In this document: piece by piece, positions 1 to 8,434 of the stretch | How the letters are laid out: every line of letters begins with the position of its first letter | How positions within the stretch are numbered: the first letter of the stretch is position 1 | Assembly: GCA_934481445.1 (NCBI GenBank) | Contig: CAKSPC010000036.1 | Location: forward strand, 1-26,654 | Length of the DNA stretch: 26,654 nt | Direction: 5' to 3' | DNA from: an uncultured Oscillospiraceae bacterium | GTDB lineage: Bacteria; Bacillota; Clostridia; Oscillospirales; Ruminococcaceae | Program-made: the position numbers and the translations under genes | Notes under the pieces: model-generated | The model's database searches: none | What the model was told of the DNA's origin: nothing | Seen by the model: only the letters and a program-made list of their open reading frames with translations

Positions 1-67
1 TTACGAGGCTCGAACTCGCTACCTCCACCTTGGCAAGGTGGCGCTCTACCAGATGAGCTAAATCCGC
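1..67 (-). tRNA. tRNA-Gly (GCC), 3' end cut by window edge
   Basis: Reading the minus strand, the 5' acceptor arm GCGGATT starts at 67. It is followed by a D-arm with GCTC/GAGC, an anticodon stem CCACC/GGTGG around the loop TTGCCAA (anticodon GCC), and a T-arm with TTCGAGC. The last five acceptor bases and the discriminator lie outside the window. It is the last member visible of a Val-Asp-Phe-Gly cluster. Confidence 0.95.
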
Positions 68-71
68 ATAT

Positions 72-147
72 TGGTGCTTCCGGTCGGAATCGAACCAACG
101 ACACGGGGATTTTCAGTCCCCTGCTCTACCGACTGAGCTACAGAAGC
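72..147 (-). tRNA. tRNA-Phe (GAA)
   Basis: Full cloverleaf on the minus strand. The acceptor GCTTCTG pairs with CGGAAGC, the anticodon stem is GGGGA/TCCCC around the loop CTGAAAA (anticodon GAA), and the T-loop is TTCGATT. The discriminator is A and the 3' CCA is encoded (72-74). Only four bases separate it from the Gly gene, so the two are co-transcribed. Confidence 0.97.
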
Positions 148-153
148 ACACAA

Positions 154-230
154 TGGCGACCTGGATGGGACTCGAACCCACGACCTCCGCCGTGACAGGG
201 CGGCGTTCTAACCAACTGAACTACCAGGCC
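154..230 (-). tRNA. tRNA-Asp (GTC)
   Basis: Cloverleaf on the minus strand. Acceptor GGCCTGG pairs with CCAGGTC (one G-U), the anticodon stem CCGCC/GGCGG encloses CTGTCAC (anticodon GTC), and the T-arm is GTGGG-TTCGAGT-CCCAT. The discriminator is G, as expected for tRNA-Asp, and CCA is encoded. It lies between the Val and Phe genes. Confidence 0.97.
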
Positions 231-233
231 ATA

Positions 234-309
234 TGGTGGAAGTTATAGGGCTCGAACCTATGACCCTCTGCTTGTAAGGCAGATGCTCTCCCAGCTGAGC
301 TAAACTTCC
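234..309 (-). tRNA. tRNA-Val (TAC)
   Basis: First gene of the cluster on the minus strand. Acceptor GGAAGTT pairs with AACTTCC, the anticodon stem TCTGC/GCAGA encloses CTTACAA (anticodon TAC), and the T-arm is ATAGG-TTCGAGC-CCTAT. The discriminator is A and CCA is encoded. A consensus promoter lies about 60 bp upstream. Confidence 0.97.
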
Positions 310-366
310 ACATTTAACAGCCGCCGTCGTTTCTTTCGTTTTGCTTTCGTTTCAAGCGACTATTAT

Positions 367-395
367 ATTATACACACTTCAGCCCTAAATGTCAA
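367..395 (-). promoter_or_regulatory. Sigma-A promoter of the tRNA cluster
   Basis: Minus strand: perfect TTGACA (395-390), 17-bp spacer, perfect TATAAT (372-367), directly upstream of tRNA-Val. A fully consensus promoter fits a strongly expressed stable-RNA operon. No terminator is visible between hslO (stop at 415) and this site, so some read-through from hslO is possible. Confidence 0.9.
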
Positions 396-414
396 GGGTT
401 TTTTAAAACTTTTT

Positions 415-1296
415 TTAATTTTTTATCTCTTTGAGCAAGTTCAACAGTTCCCGTGTTGAAAACTCATACTTCTTATTGCAGAAGTGACAACAAACCTCTG
501 TAGTTTCCTGCTCATTGGCGAGTTTTTCAAGCTCTTTCCTGCCCAAAGATATCAGGACCTGCTCTGTTCTTTCCCTTGAGCAGTCGCAGTAATACTGCGC
601 ATCCCAGCTGTCGAGTATCTCCCCGCCCAGTCCTTCAAGAGCCATTACGGCTATTTTTTCGGGTTCCATCTTATTCTGAAGCATGGTCGTTATGGAATCC
701 ATATCGCGGATATTCTTCTCCAGCACATCTATCGCCTTATCCGATACCGGCGGCATTACCTGTACAAGATATCCCCCCGCCGCCTTTACGGTCGCGTCGT
801 CATTAAAGAGTATACCCAGCGCGCATACGGTAGGAAGCTGCTCGCTTATAGAATAGTATGCCGTGATATCCTCCGCAATATTCCCCGAAGTCAGCGGGAT
901 CTGCCCGCAGTACGGCTCTTTCAGTCCCATATCCTTTACAACGGTCAGCGAACCGTCCCTGCCCACCACAGCGGGAACATCAAGTCCCCCGTCGGGAGTA
1001 AGCGGCACCTCCGCCTTGGGGTCGCCCGCGCAGCATTTTACATTTCCGCGGTAATCCGACACCGCCATAAGCGTGCCGCAGGGGCCGCCGCCGTTTATCC
1101 TGAGCGTAAGCGTATCGCCCTCATATTTCAGCATGGCGCCCATTATGGACACCGCGGTCGTCATTCTGCCGAGGGCAGCGGTAACTACCGGCGATGTTTC
1201 GTGCAGCCTTGCCATTTCTCTGACCATGTCGGTCGAATCTATCGCCGAGCAAAGCACGCTGCCATCCTCGGACAGCGCTCTAACTATCTTTCCCAT
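415..1296 (-). CDS. hslO: Hsp33 redox-regulated chaperonin
   Basis: 293 residues, the usual length of Hsp33, a cytosolic holdase chaperone activated by oxidation. The C-terminal zinc-binding redox switch is intact: CDC at residues 237-239 and CxxC (C-H-F-C) at 270-273. The N-terminal domain has the family opening (IVRALSEDGSV) and a glycine-rich segment GGGPCGTLMAVSD. The start is supported by GGAG eight bases upstream of the ATG. It lies 36 bp after the methyltransferase stop and is the last gene of a three-gene minus-strand operon. The sequence shows a complete protein; the role in surviving oxidative unfolding is known for the family. Confidence 0.96.
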   Translation of the reverse strand: MGKIVRALSEDGSVLCSAIDSTDMVREMARLHETSPVVTAALGRMTTAVSIMGAMLKYEGDTLTLRINGGGPCGTLMAVSDYRGNVKCCAGDPKAEVPLTPDGGLDVPAVVGRDGSLTVVKDMGLKEPYCGQIPLTSGNIAEDITAYYSISEQLPTVCALGILFNDDATVKAAGGYLVQVMPPVSDKAIDVLEKNIRDMDSITTMLQNKMEPEKIAVMALEGLGGEILDSWDAQYYCDCSRERTEQVLISLGRKELEKLANEQETTEVCCHFCNKKYEFSTRELLNLLKEIKN

Positions 1297-1332
1297 ATCA
1301 TATCTCCATTATATGTTCTTTTTTATTTTTTG

Positions 1333-2064
1333 TTACACTTTTCTTGCCGCGAACAGCAGTTTTTCGCTGTTTTCCGTCGGCGGGTCATAGGTAAGGTAAT
1401 CGAACACCAGTTCTGTTTTAAATCCCGCCCCGGTCAGCATACTCTCGATTTCTTCGCGGCTGAATGCAATTTCCCTGAAATATTCCCCGCCGCGGGTGTA
1501 TGTTCCGTCCTCGTTTTCAAAGAAAAGGTCAAGGTCGATATCCACGCCGTTATCCTCGGGGCAGAAAGTATTCGTCCACGCGCAGTAAACCCCGTCCACA
1601 TCATATATGAACGTGTTGTCCGCCAGCACCTCGCGATGCTTATATATAGTATTTACGTCAAAAACGAAAACGCCGCCCGCCGCCATGTTCTGCGCGAGCC
1701 GCCCGAAGCAGCACTGTATATCTTCCGCACTTTCGAGGTGATTTATGCTGTCGAGGGTGGATATCGCCGCGTCTGCCTCGCCGTAAAGATCCGTTTCCGT
1801 CATGCTCTGGCATATCCACTGCACATCTGATGATTTCCCCGCGGCTATCGAAAGCATCTCCTCCGAAGCGTCCGAGCCGATGACATCGTACCCGAGCTCA
1901 GCCATTTTTACGGTGAGATTTCCCGTGCCGCAGCCGAGGTCAAGCAGAAGCTTACCCGCCCCGAGCTTCGTCAATATATTATTATAGTATACCGCTATCT
2001 CGTCGTATGGAACGTTTTCGGTCAGCAGGTCGTAAACAGAAGCAAATTCAGCGTATCCCGCCAT
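1333..2064 (-). CDS. Class I SAM-dependent methyltransferase
   Basis: 243 residues, soluble. The Rossmann SAM-binding motif I (LLLDLGCGTGNL) is at about residues 39-50, followed by the acidic strand-2 end (VIGSDASEEML) and a motif-IV-like segment AAISTLDSINHL. The rest fits the Methyltransf_25/11-type fold; the substrate cannot be told. The ATG overlaps the stop of the upstream yerC-like gene by one base (TAATG), so translation is probably coupled. It sits between a regulator and hslO, but this does not reveal the substrate; a small-molecule or tRNA target are both open. Confidence 0.85.
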   Translation of the reverse strand: MAGYAEFASVYDLLTENVPYDEIAVYYNNILTKLGAGKLLLDLGCGTGNLTVKMAELGYDVIGSDASEEMLSIAAGKSSDVQWICQSMTETDLYGEADAAISTLDSINHLESAEDIQCCFGRLAQNMAAGGVFVFDVNTIYKHREVLADNTFIYDVDGVYCAWTNTFCPEDNGVDIDLDLFFENEDGTYTRGGEYFREIAFSREEIESMLTGAGFKTELVFDYLTYDPPTENSEKLLFAARKV

Positions 2065-2351
2065 TATTCCTTATCCTTCATCCTCTCAAAAACTATCTTG
2101 TAGCCGCCCGCCGCCTGATAATTCAATGTTTTGTTGACGCGGGAGATGGTCGCCGTGGAGGCGCCTGTCTGCTTTACGATGTCGTTGTAAACGCGGTTTT
2201 CGGTCAGCAGCTTCGCCACATATAATCTCTGCGATATTGCTTTAAGCTCCTGCGGCGTGCAGAGGTCGTCAAAAAAAGCCTCGCACTCCTCGGGGGTTTT
2301 GAGCGTGAGTATCGCCTTATAAAGATATTCCATATTTTCATCCTTGGTCAT
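2064..2351 (-). CDS. TrpR-like YerC/YecD family DNA-binding protein
   Basis: 95 residues, the family's typical size. The pattern matches the TrpR-related YerC/YecD proteins of Firmicutes: N-terminal helices with LKTPEECEAFFDDLCTPQEL, a helix-turn-helix segment DIVKQTGASTATISRVNKTL at about residues 58-77, and a short basic tail. It probably binds DNA as a dimer; regulated genes and any ligand are unknown. RBS GGAGG lies seven bases before the ATG. A second Met at residue 7 is possible but less well placed. First gene of the operon with the methyltransferase and hslO, preceded by its own promoter. Confidence 0.88.
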   Translation of the reverse strand: MTKDENMEYLYKAILTLKTPEECEAFFDDLCTPQELKAISQRLYVAKLLTENRVYNDIVKQTGASTATISRVNKTLNYQAAGGYKIVFERMKDKE

Positions 2352-2389
2352 AATATACCTCCGTTCGATTTGTAAAAAGCATTAATTGT

Positions 2390-2418
2390 ATTTTAGCATA
2401 ATAAAGCAAAAAAGTCAA
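2390..2418 (-). promoter_or_regulatory. Promoter of yerC-methyltransferase-hslO
   Basis: Minus strand TTGACT (2418-2413), 17-bp spacer, TAAAAT (2395-2390), about 40 bp before the yerC-like ATG. The 2419-2571 stretch between this promoter and the divergent one holds no gene that I can support. Confidence 0.75.
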
Positions 2419-2571
2419 GCATAATTGCGCGATGATTATTCACATATTTTCGGTCAACACTTACTATGCAGCCACGCCGCCACAGGTCGTTATCTCCCAC
2501 AAAAAACCATGCATCGTCGGTCGTATTTTAGCAAAAGGAAACAAATACATGATTTAAAATCCCGAATATTG

Positions 2572-2600
2572 TTGCATATCCCCGTCAGATGTGGTATAAT
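2572..2600 (+). promoter_or_regulatory. Promoter of the glycosyltransferase/ligase operon
   Basis: TTGCAT, 17-bp spacer, perfect TATAAT with an extended -10 (TGG just before the hexamer). It lies about 60 bp upstream of the ATG at 2662. The pre-Shine-Dalgarno region has AAGGA at 2651-2655. Confidence 0.75.
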
Positions 2601-2661
2601 TAAGATGTATTATTGTGTAATTGCGATAATTTCCCACTAAACACTGCAATAAGGATATGTA

Positions 2662-5600
2662 ATGATAAAAGAAAACCAAAAACTGCTGAACAGGCTCAAT
2701 GTGCTTAGCGATGCAATTATCGGTTTCATCTCCGTTGCGGCGGCATTTTACATCGTTTTCAACCTGCTCGATTTCGACCGTAATTTCCCGCTCGTCGACT
2801 ATCTGAAACTTGCAGTCGTGTTTGTTCCCGTTCAGCTTATAACTTTTGCTTCTCTGGGACTGTACGACTCGTTCAGGACAAAAAAATTCTCTACGGAGAT
2901 AACCAAGCTTGCCAAAGCCTTTATTGCGGACGGAATACTGGTATTTACGCTGCTGTATATCGTCAAGATATTCAATTTCTCGCGATTTGCGCTGCTGGTA
3001 TTCCTCCTGCTTGACTTCATAGTCATATCGCTCAAGCGGTTTATCCTGCGAAAGTCCCTCCGCGCTTTCCGCGAAAACGGACTGAACCGAAAATACGTGC
3101 TCATTGTCGGAAACGATAATGCCGCGCGTGATTATATCAAAGCCATCACATCCGACCCATCCCTCGGGCTTGAATGCGCCGGATACATCGGCGAGAAAAA
3201 CGCACTTGACGCGCCGTGGGTCGGCGGTTATACCGATGTCCTCTCCGCCCTCGAAAAACACTGCTACGACGAAGTTGTCTGTGCGCTGGACGGAAACGAG
3301 GTCGACCACCTCGCGGATGTCGTGGAAGCCTGCGAGCTGACGGGAACGAAAATTTCCGTTATTCCCGCCATATATAAGTATATGTCGGTGTCTTCCTCAA
3401 TTGATGTCGTTGGCAATATGCCGCTGATGAACATCCGCCGCGTCCCGCTGGACAACATCGGAAACGCGTTTCTTAAGCGCACGGTGGATATAATCGGCTC
3501 GCTTGTTCTTATAATACTTACCTCGCCGATAATGCTTGTAAGCGCGCTGGTAATAAAGCTCACCATGGGCGGCAAGGTGATATTCAAGCAGCAGCGCGTC
3601 GGTCTTAACAAAAAGACCTTCACGATGTATAAGCTTCGCTCCATGCGCGACAGCAGCACATCCGACACTGCATGGAGCACAAACAACGATCCCCGCAAAA
3701 CGCCCTTCGGCTCCTTCATCCGCAAGTTTTCCATCGACGAGCTGCCGCAGCTCTTCAACGTGCTCAAAGGCGACATGAGCCTTGTTGGTCCCCGCCCCGA
3801 AATACCGTATTATGTCAACACCTTCAAGGACAAAATACCGATGTACATGATAAAGCATCAGGTAAAGCCCGGCATAACGGGTCTTGCGCAGGTGCACGGA
3901 TACCGCGGCGACACATCCATAGAAAAGCGCATCGAATACGACATTGAATACATAGAGAACTGGACGTTCTTCCTCGATGTTTCAATCCTGCTGCGCACGC
4001 TTTTCAGCTTTGTAAACAAGGAAAAAATCACAAACTCTAAACCGAAAAAGAAAAAATTTGATCCGGAGAAATTTTCTATGACAAACAAACAGAAAACGGA
4101 TATGACGTCGCTCGCCATATTCTTCCCGTCGGTGGTCGCCCTTGCGATCGTACCGATACTCATGCACGCGACGCTGGTCGCTTCCACGCTGAGGGATACG
4201 TTCAGGCTCTTCGGCGGCACGGAAATAGACGGCACCTATTATAACCCCGATACGTTCTCGCAGTGCAAGGCGTTCGCCATAGTGCTCATTGCGATAATCA
4301 TGATCGCGATGGCGCTGGTTTGCTGCGGGTTCATGTTCCGCCGCTCGGAAAAGCGCAGCCTTGTGCTGGTGGGCTTCTCGGCGGTGTATGTAGTGATGAC
4401 GCTGCTTTCGTCGCTGTTTTCCGATTACAGCGATATCGCATTCGGCGGCGTGTATGACCGCGCCGAGGGCTTCTTCACCATCGCCTGCTATTTCGTGATA
4501 TTCCTCTTCACGATGTACGCATTCAGAACCACTCAGAATTTCAAATATGTTATCTATGCGCTGTTCATCTGCGTCGGTGTCAACGCGCTGATGGGGCTTC
4601 TTCAGTTCACGGGAAACAACCCCGTAACATGGGACTGGTTCAGCACCCTCATCGTCGACAGAAAATACAGCGACTACCTCCAGCTTTCCAACGACATCAA
4701 CTACGGCTCCATGTACGGAATGCTGTATCATTACAACTACGTCGGCAGCTTCGTGGGACTTGTTATCCCGCTGTTCACCGTCATGCTTATCTTCGACGGA
4801 AAGACATCCCACAGAATTCTTTTTGCAATATTTGACGTACTCGCTGTATTCATGCTGATGGGAAGCTCCGCAAGAAGCGGCTTCGTTGCCATCGCCGCCG
4901 CCCTTATCGTCGGCATAATCGTTTTCGCAAGAGTTATAATCAAGCACTGGAAGCGCTCCCTTGCCGTGGTCTGCGCTGCGGCTGTGATAGTCGTCGGGGC
5001 AAACTTTGCCATGGGCGGCAGGCTGCTCGACCGTATCCCGTCGGTATTCAGCGACGCAGTGAGCCTTTTCACCCCCGCCAACGACACCGACCTATTCTCT
5101 GCCCTCCCGGTAAGGGAGATACTCCACAACGACGACGGAAGCCTTTCCTTTAAGGCACAGACCGACACCCTGACCCTCACATATCAGCCCATCACCGGCG
5201 GATATTCCTTCACCGACGCCGAGGGCAATACCGTCCCCGTGGCTTACGACGAAAAGGGCGTCGTAAAGATAAACGACAGCCGTTTCAACGGTATCTCGCT
5301 TCAGATACTCAGCTCCGAAGAGGGCATGGACTACAAGGATGTCATTTTCTTCTGGTTCAACGATGACGACACCTCCATCCTCACCTTCAAGCTTTTCAAC
5401 GAAAATCAGATACACATGATCGACGCCAACACCGGCGAGCGCATCACCCCCGTAAATGCCGAATCCTTCGGCTTCAAGGGCAAGGAAAAGCTCGGTTCCT
5501 CGAGAGGCTATATCTGGTCGAGGACCATGCCCATGCTGAAGAACTGCCTGCTTATAGGCTACGGCCCCGACACGTTCGCGTATGAATTCCCGCAGAACGA

Positions 5601-6237
5601 CTTCCTTGCAAAGTATTACTCCTACGACGAGGGCTTCAACATCGTGGTCGACAAGCCGCATAACCTCTATTTGCAGACATTCTACTCCAGCGGACTTATC
5701 GCCCTCATCGCGTTCCTCGCGATCTGCGGATACTACATCGTGGACAGTCTGCGGTTATATGCGCTGAAAAAGGAATACCGCGCCGAGCAGATCTTCGGCA
5801 TATCCGTTATGCTGGGTATAATCGGCTACCTCGCCGCGGGATTGTTCAACGACTCTGTCGTATCCGTGGCGCCCGTGTTCTGGATACTTCTCGGTGTGGG
5901 CTGCGCGCTCAACACCATCAACCGCCGCATGGACAGAAATCTACCCGTCGGCGATGAAGAGGAGGATGAAAGCGCCGTTCCTGTCCCCGTGTTCTCCGAA
6001 AAGGAAGCAACCATGGAAAAGCGCGCCGAGGACGCCGCAGTTGCGTTCGCGCAGAGCATCCGCAACAGCATAGACGTTGTTGAAAACACCCCGAAAAAGC
6101 CCGAGGAGCCCGTCACCAGGGAAAAGGTAGAGGATCTTCTTGCCCGCGTGCAGAAACTCACCACCTACACCGACGAACCCCCCGTGCAGGAGCAGAACAA
6201 CCCCGAAAATACCGACAACACAGACAACAAACAGTAA
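2662..6237 (+). CDS. Polyprenyl glycosylphosphotransferase / O-antigen ligase-polymerase fusion
   Basis: 1191 residues made of two normally separate envelope-glycan enzymes. Residues 1-270 hold four N-terminal membrane helices and a nucleotide-binding-like domain (YVLIVGNDNAAR). Residues about 270-455 are a bacterial sugar transferase domain (KRTVDIIGS, KQQRVG, KLRSMR, DELPQLFNVLKGDMSLVGPRP, KPGITGLAQVHGYRG), which transfers a sugar-1-phosphate to undecaprenyl phosphate. After a Lys-rich linker (458-470), residues 473-1090 form a multi-helix Wzy/WaaL-like ligase with an inserted extracytoplasmic domain (about 790-950) and the family motifs LIGYGPDTF (963-971) and DKPHNLYLQ (997-1005). The tail (1090-1191) is acidic and cytoplasmic. 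Probable role: starting and then polymerising or ligating a surface polysaccharide. Met473 has its own GGAG nine bases upstream, so separate translation of the second half is possible. First gene of an operon with pgsA. Confidence 0.9.
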   Translation: MIKENQKLLNRLNVLSDAIIGFISVAAAFYIVFNLLDFDRNFPLVDYLKLAVVFVPVQLITFASLGLYDSFRTKKFSTEITKLAKAFIADGILVFTLLYIVKIFNFSRFALLVFLLLDFIVISLKRFILRKSLRAFRENGLNRKYVLIVGNDNAARDYIKAITSDPSLGLECAGYIGEKNALDAPWVGGYTDVLSALEKHCYDEVVCALDGNEVDHLADVVEACELTGTKISVIPAIYKYMSVSSSIDVVGNMPLMNIRRVPLDNIGNAFLKRTVDIIGSLVLIILTSPIMLVSALVIKLTMGGKVIFKQQRVGLNKKTFTMYKLRSMRDSSTSDTAWSTNNDPRKTPFGSFIRKFSIDELPQLFNVLKGDMSLVGPRPEIPYYVNTFKDKIPMYMIKHQVKPGITGLAQVHGYRGDTSIEKRIEYDIEYIENWTFFLDVSILLRTLFSFVNKEKITNSKPKKKKFDPEKFSMTNKQKTDMTSLAIFFPSVVALAIVPILMHATLVASTLRDTFRLFGGTEIDGTYYNPDTFSQCKAFAIVLIAIIMIAMALVCCGFMFRRSEKRSLVLVGFSAVYVVMTLLSSLFSDYSDIAFGGVYDRAEGFFTIACYFVIFLFTMYAFRTTQNFKYVIYALFICVGVNALMGLLQFTGNNPVTWDWFSTLIVDRKYSDYLQLSNDINYGSMYGMLYHYNYVGSFVGLVIPLFTVMLIFDGKTSHRILFAIFDVLAVFMLMGSSARSGFVAIAAALIVGIIVFARVIIKHWKRSLAVVCAAAVIVVGANFAMGGRLLDRIPSVFSDAVSLFTPANDTDLFSALPVREILHNDDGSLSFKAQTDTLTLTYQPITGGYSFTDAEGNTVPVAYDEKGVVKINDSRFNGISLQILSSEEGMDYKDVIFFWFNDDDTSILTFKLFNENQIHMIDANTGERITPVNAESFGFKGKEKLGSSRGYIWSRTMPMLKNCLLIGYGPDTFAYEFPQNDFLAKYYSYDEGFNIVVDKPHNLYLQTFYSSGLIALIAFLAICGYYIVDSLRLYALKKEYRAEQIFGISVMLGIIGYLAAGLFNDSVVSVAPVFWILLGVGCALNTINRRMDRNLPVGDEEEDESAVPVPVFSEKEATMEKRAEDAAVAFAQSIRNSIDVVENTPKKPEEPVTREKVEDLLARVQKLTTYTDEPPVQEQNNPENTDNTDNKQ

Positions 6238-6256
6238 CTTTCCAAAGGAGCAAGGT

Positions 6257-6883
6257 ATGAACATCAATATCCGCGACATAACCAAGATACCGAATATCCT
6301 TTCAGTTATCCGTATTCTTCTTATCCCCATATTTGTTGTAGTATTCTTATGGGAAAATGGAGAGATACGTTACAACATCGACATCGGCGAGGAGGCGAAC
6401 GGATATATCATCGCTGCGGCGATAGTCATCCTTTCGGGACTGACCGACGCCGCCGACGGCTTTATCGCCCGCCGCTTCAATATGATAACCGACCTCGGAA
6501 AGGTCCTCGACCCATTCGCCGATAAGCTTACGCAGGCGGCGGTCGTAGTGTGCCTTTTCTTCCGCTACAAGGAGATATGGGCGCTTATAGCCGCGCTGCT
6601 GGCGCTCATCGTCGTAAAGGAAATAACCATGCTGGTAATGGGCGTGCTTTTTCTAAAAAAAGGGCAGGATCTCGGCGGCGCAAAGTGGTTCGGAAAGCTT
6701 GCAACGATAATATTCTATGTTCTGGTGATAGTGCTGCTCGGCGCACCGTCGCTCAGCACCCTCGCCGCGGTGATAATGATCTCCGTTATGATAGTGTTCA
6801 CGTCGCTGGCATTCGCGCTTTATCTTCGGGAATACTACCGTATGCGCCGCGAGCGCGATGCCGAACCGGACGGAAAGGATTAA
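6257..6883 (+). CDS. pgsA: CDP-alcohol phosphatidyltransferase (PgsA-like)
   Basis: 208 residues from the ATG at 6257, chosen because AAAGGAG lies six bases upstream; the open frame extends further left into the previous gene but without support. Integral membrane enzyme with about five to six helices. The catalytic CDP-alcohol motif is complete: D64-A-A-D67-G68-F-I-A71-R72, then G81, D85 and D89. PgsA makes phosphatidylglycerophosphate from CDP-diacylglycerol and glycerol-3-phosphate; sequence alone cannot exclude another acceptor such as a cardiolipin-type substrate. It follows the fusion gene by 19 bp and precedes the PHP gene by two bases, so it is in the same operon. Confidence 0.88.
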   Translation: MNINIRDITKIPNILSVIRILLIPIFVVVFLWENGEIRYNIDIGEEANGYIIAAAIVILSGLTDAADGFIARRFNMITDLGKVLDPFADKLTQAAVVVCLFFRYKEIWALIAALLALIVVKEITMLVMGVLFLKKGQDLGGAKWFGKLATIIFYVLVIVLLGAPSLSTLAAVIMISVMIVFTSLAFALYLREYYRMRRERDAEPDGKD

Positions 6884-6885
6884 TT

Positions 6886-7680
6886 ATGATCACCGCTGAT
6901 TTTCACACGCATTCTTTCTTCTCCGGCGACAGCGAGGAACCCACCGAAAACATCGTCCGCGCCGCATACGACCGCGGCATGAAAACCATCTGCCTTACCG
7001 AGCATATGGACTACGACTACCCCGAGGAAAATTTCGTCCTCAATACCGATAAGTACATGGCGGAGCTTGCCCGCGTGCGTGAGCTTTTCAAGGGGAAGAT
7101 AGAGGTGCTTTTCGGCGTTGAACTGGGGCTTATGGACTACCTTGCGCCGCGGCTTTACGACTACACATCCAAGTACGATTTTGATTTCATCATCGGTTCG
7201 TCCCATCTCGTCGACGGCGAGGATCCGTACTATCCCGAATATTTCGACAGGCTCGGCGACAAAAACGGTATCCTACGCTATTTCGAGAGCATCCTCGCAA
7301 ACATATCCGTGTATGACAACTTCGACGTCTACGGCCATCTTGACTATGCCGTGCGCTATTCCCATGCGAAAAACTACTCCCCCGCCGACTACCGCGACAT
7401 CACTGATGAAATTATAAAAAAACTCGTTTCCATGGGAAAAGGAATCGAGCTGAACACCGCGGGTCTTAAATATGGACTTGGCTGGGCGCACCCTCACCCC
7501 GATTTATTAAAACGGTGCAGGGAGCTTGGCGTTGAAATAGTGACCGTGGGCTCCGACGGCCATAAGGCGGAGCACATCGCATGGGAATTTGAAGCCGCGG
7601 GCGATATTCTCAAAGCCGCAGGTTTTGAATATTACGCCGTTTTCAGGCACAGAAAACCCGAGTTTGTGAAAATTACATAA
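6886..7680 (+). CDS. PHP-domain phosphatase, histidinol-phosphatase (HisK) family
   Basis: 264 residues from the ATG at 6886, two bases after the pgsA stop, with GGAAAGG upstream. PHP metal-binding motifs appear in order: DFHTHSFFSGD (H7, H9), LTEHMDY, GVELG, GSSHLVDG, GHLDYAVRY and GSDGHKAEH near the C-terminus. This is the layout of the HisJ/HisK-type histidinol phosphatase that completes histidine synthesis. No other his gene is nearby, so a different phosphoester substrate is possible. A soluble cytosolic protein and the last gene of the operon; no clear terminator follows. Confidence 0.85.
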   Translation: MITADFHTHSFFSGDSEEPTENIVRAAYDRGMKTICLTEHMDYDYPEENFVLNTDKYMAELARVRELFKGKIEVLFGVELGLMDYLAPRLYDYTSKYDFDFIIGSSHLVDGEDPYYPEYFDRLGDKNGILRYFESILANISVYDNFDVYGHLDYAVRYSHAKNYSPADYRDITDEIIKKLVSMGKGIELNTAGLKYGLGWAHPHPDLLKRCRELGVEIVTVGSDGHKAEHIAWEFEAAGDILKAAGFEYYAVFRHRKPEFVKIT

Positions 7681-7730
7681 AGCTCTTTGTGCAGAATGTT
7701 AAAAATCAGATGAAAATAGCGCACCACCTA

Positions 7731-7759
7731 TTGCATTTTTCATATAAATGTGGTACAAT
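7731..7759 (+). promoter_or_regulatory. Promoter of hpf
   Basis: TTGCAT, 17-bp spacer, TACAAT, with TGG before the -10 hexamer. The box arrangement and the ATGTGG just upstream of the -10 are the same as in the promoter at 2572-2600. Confidence 0.75.
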
Positions 7760-7833
7760 AAATACAGAGCAGCAAAGGTTACATAAGACAGACCGATCTG
7801 CTTTTCTACTAAATATCGGAAGGATGCGATAAT

Positions 7834-8352
7834 ATGAAAGTTATTATCTCCGCTAAAAAACTGAATATCTCCCAGTCTTTCACCGACTACGCCGAACAGA
7901 AGCTGAATACCAAGCTCGACCGTTTCTTCCCCGAAGAAGCGGAAGCAAGGATCACCCTTGCAGAGCGCCGCGACATGATAATCTTAGAGCTTACTGTTAA
8001 ATACAATGGAATCATCTACCGTGCCGAGCAGACCGCAAAGGACAAGAACGATGCCCTCGACGTTACAGTCGACCGCATCATCCGCCAGATAAGAAAGCAG
8101 AAGACCAAGGTCGAAAAGAATCTCAGGGCAGACGCATTCGTGGGTCTTGCTCCCGAGCCCGAGGAGAGCAATTATGAGGTCATTCGTTATAAGAAATTTG
8201 CCCTCCGCCCGATGAACGTTGATGAAGCTATCCTTCAGATGAACCTGCTGGATCACACGTTCTTCATGTTCAAGAACGCTGAAACAGGCGCCGTAAACGT
8301 AGTTTACCGCAGAGATGAAGGCAACTACGCCGTTTTGGTTCCCGAGGAATAA
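7834..8352 (+). CDS. hpf: Ribosome hibernation promoting factor, long form
   Basis: 172 residues with two parts. The N-terminal S30AE/RaiA domain (1 to about 100; MKVIISAKKLNISQSFTDYAE, ITLAERRDMIILELTV) binds the ribosomal decoding region. After a short linker comes the C-terminal dimerisation domain (about 115-172; YEVIRYKKFALRPMNVDEAI, then GAVNVVYRRDEGNYAVLVPE), diagnostic of the long form that joins 70S into 100S dimers in stationary phase. GGAAGGA precedes the ATG. It has its own promoter and a GC-rich hairpin 26 bp after the stop. Confidence 0.96.
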   Translation: MKVIISAKKLNISQSFTDYAEQKLNTKLDRFFPEEAEARITLAERRDMIILELTVKYNGIIYRAEQTAKDKNDALDVTVDRIIRQIRKQKTKVEKNLRADAFVGLAPEPEESNYEVIRYKKFALRPMNVDEAILQMNLLDHTFFMFKNAETGAVNVVYRRDEGNYAVLVPEE

Positions 8353-8377
8353 TTTTATTGAAACCTGAATAAACATT

Positions 8378-8404
8378 TCAGCCCTGCGCAGTCCGCGGGG
8401 CTGA
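8378..8404 (+). terminator. GC-rich hairpin after hpf
   Basis: 11-bp stem (TCAGCCCTGCG / CGCGGGGCTGA, one G-U) around CAGTC. No U-tract follows (TCGTGTATT), so this is at best a weak terminator, or an mRNA 3' structure allowing transcription into the next gene. Confidence 0.45.
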
Positions 8405-8434
8405 TCGTGTATTATCCCCGAGAAAGGAGCAGAC

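Noticed and set aside
2419..2571. Possible small RNA between the yerC and glycosyltransferase promoters
   Set aside because: No convincing promoter/terminator pair or stable hairpin in this stretch.
3982..4947. Long open frame of 321 codons on the minus strand inside the glycosyltransferase/ligase gene
   Set aside because: Antisense shadow of the plus-strand frame; the product is rich in His/Glu/Arg without any domain, and there is no start signal.
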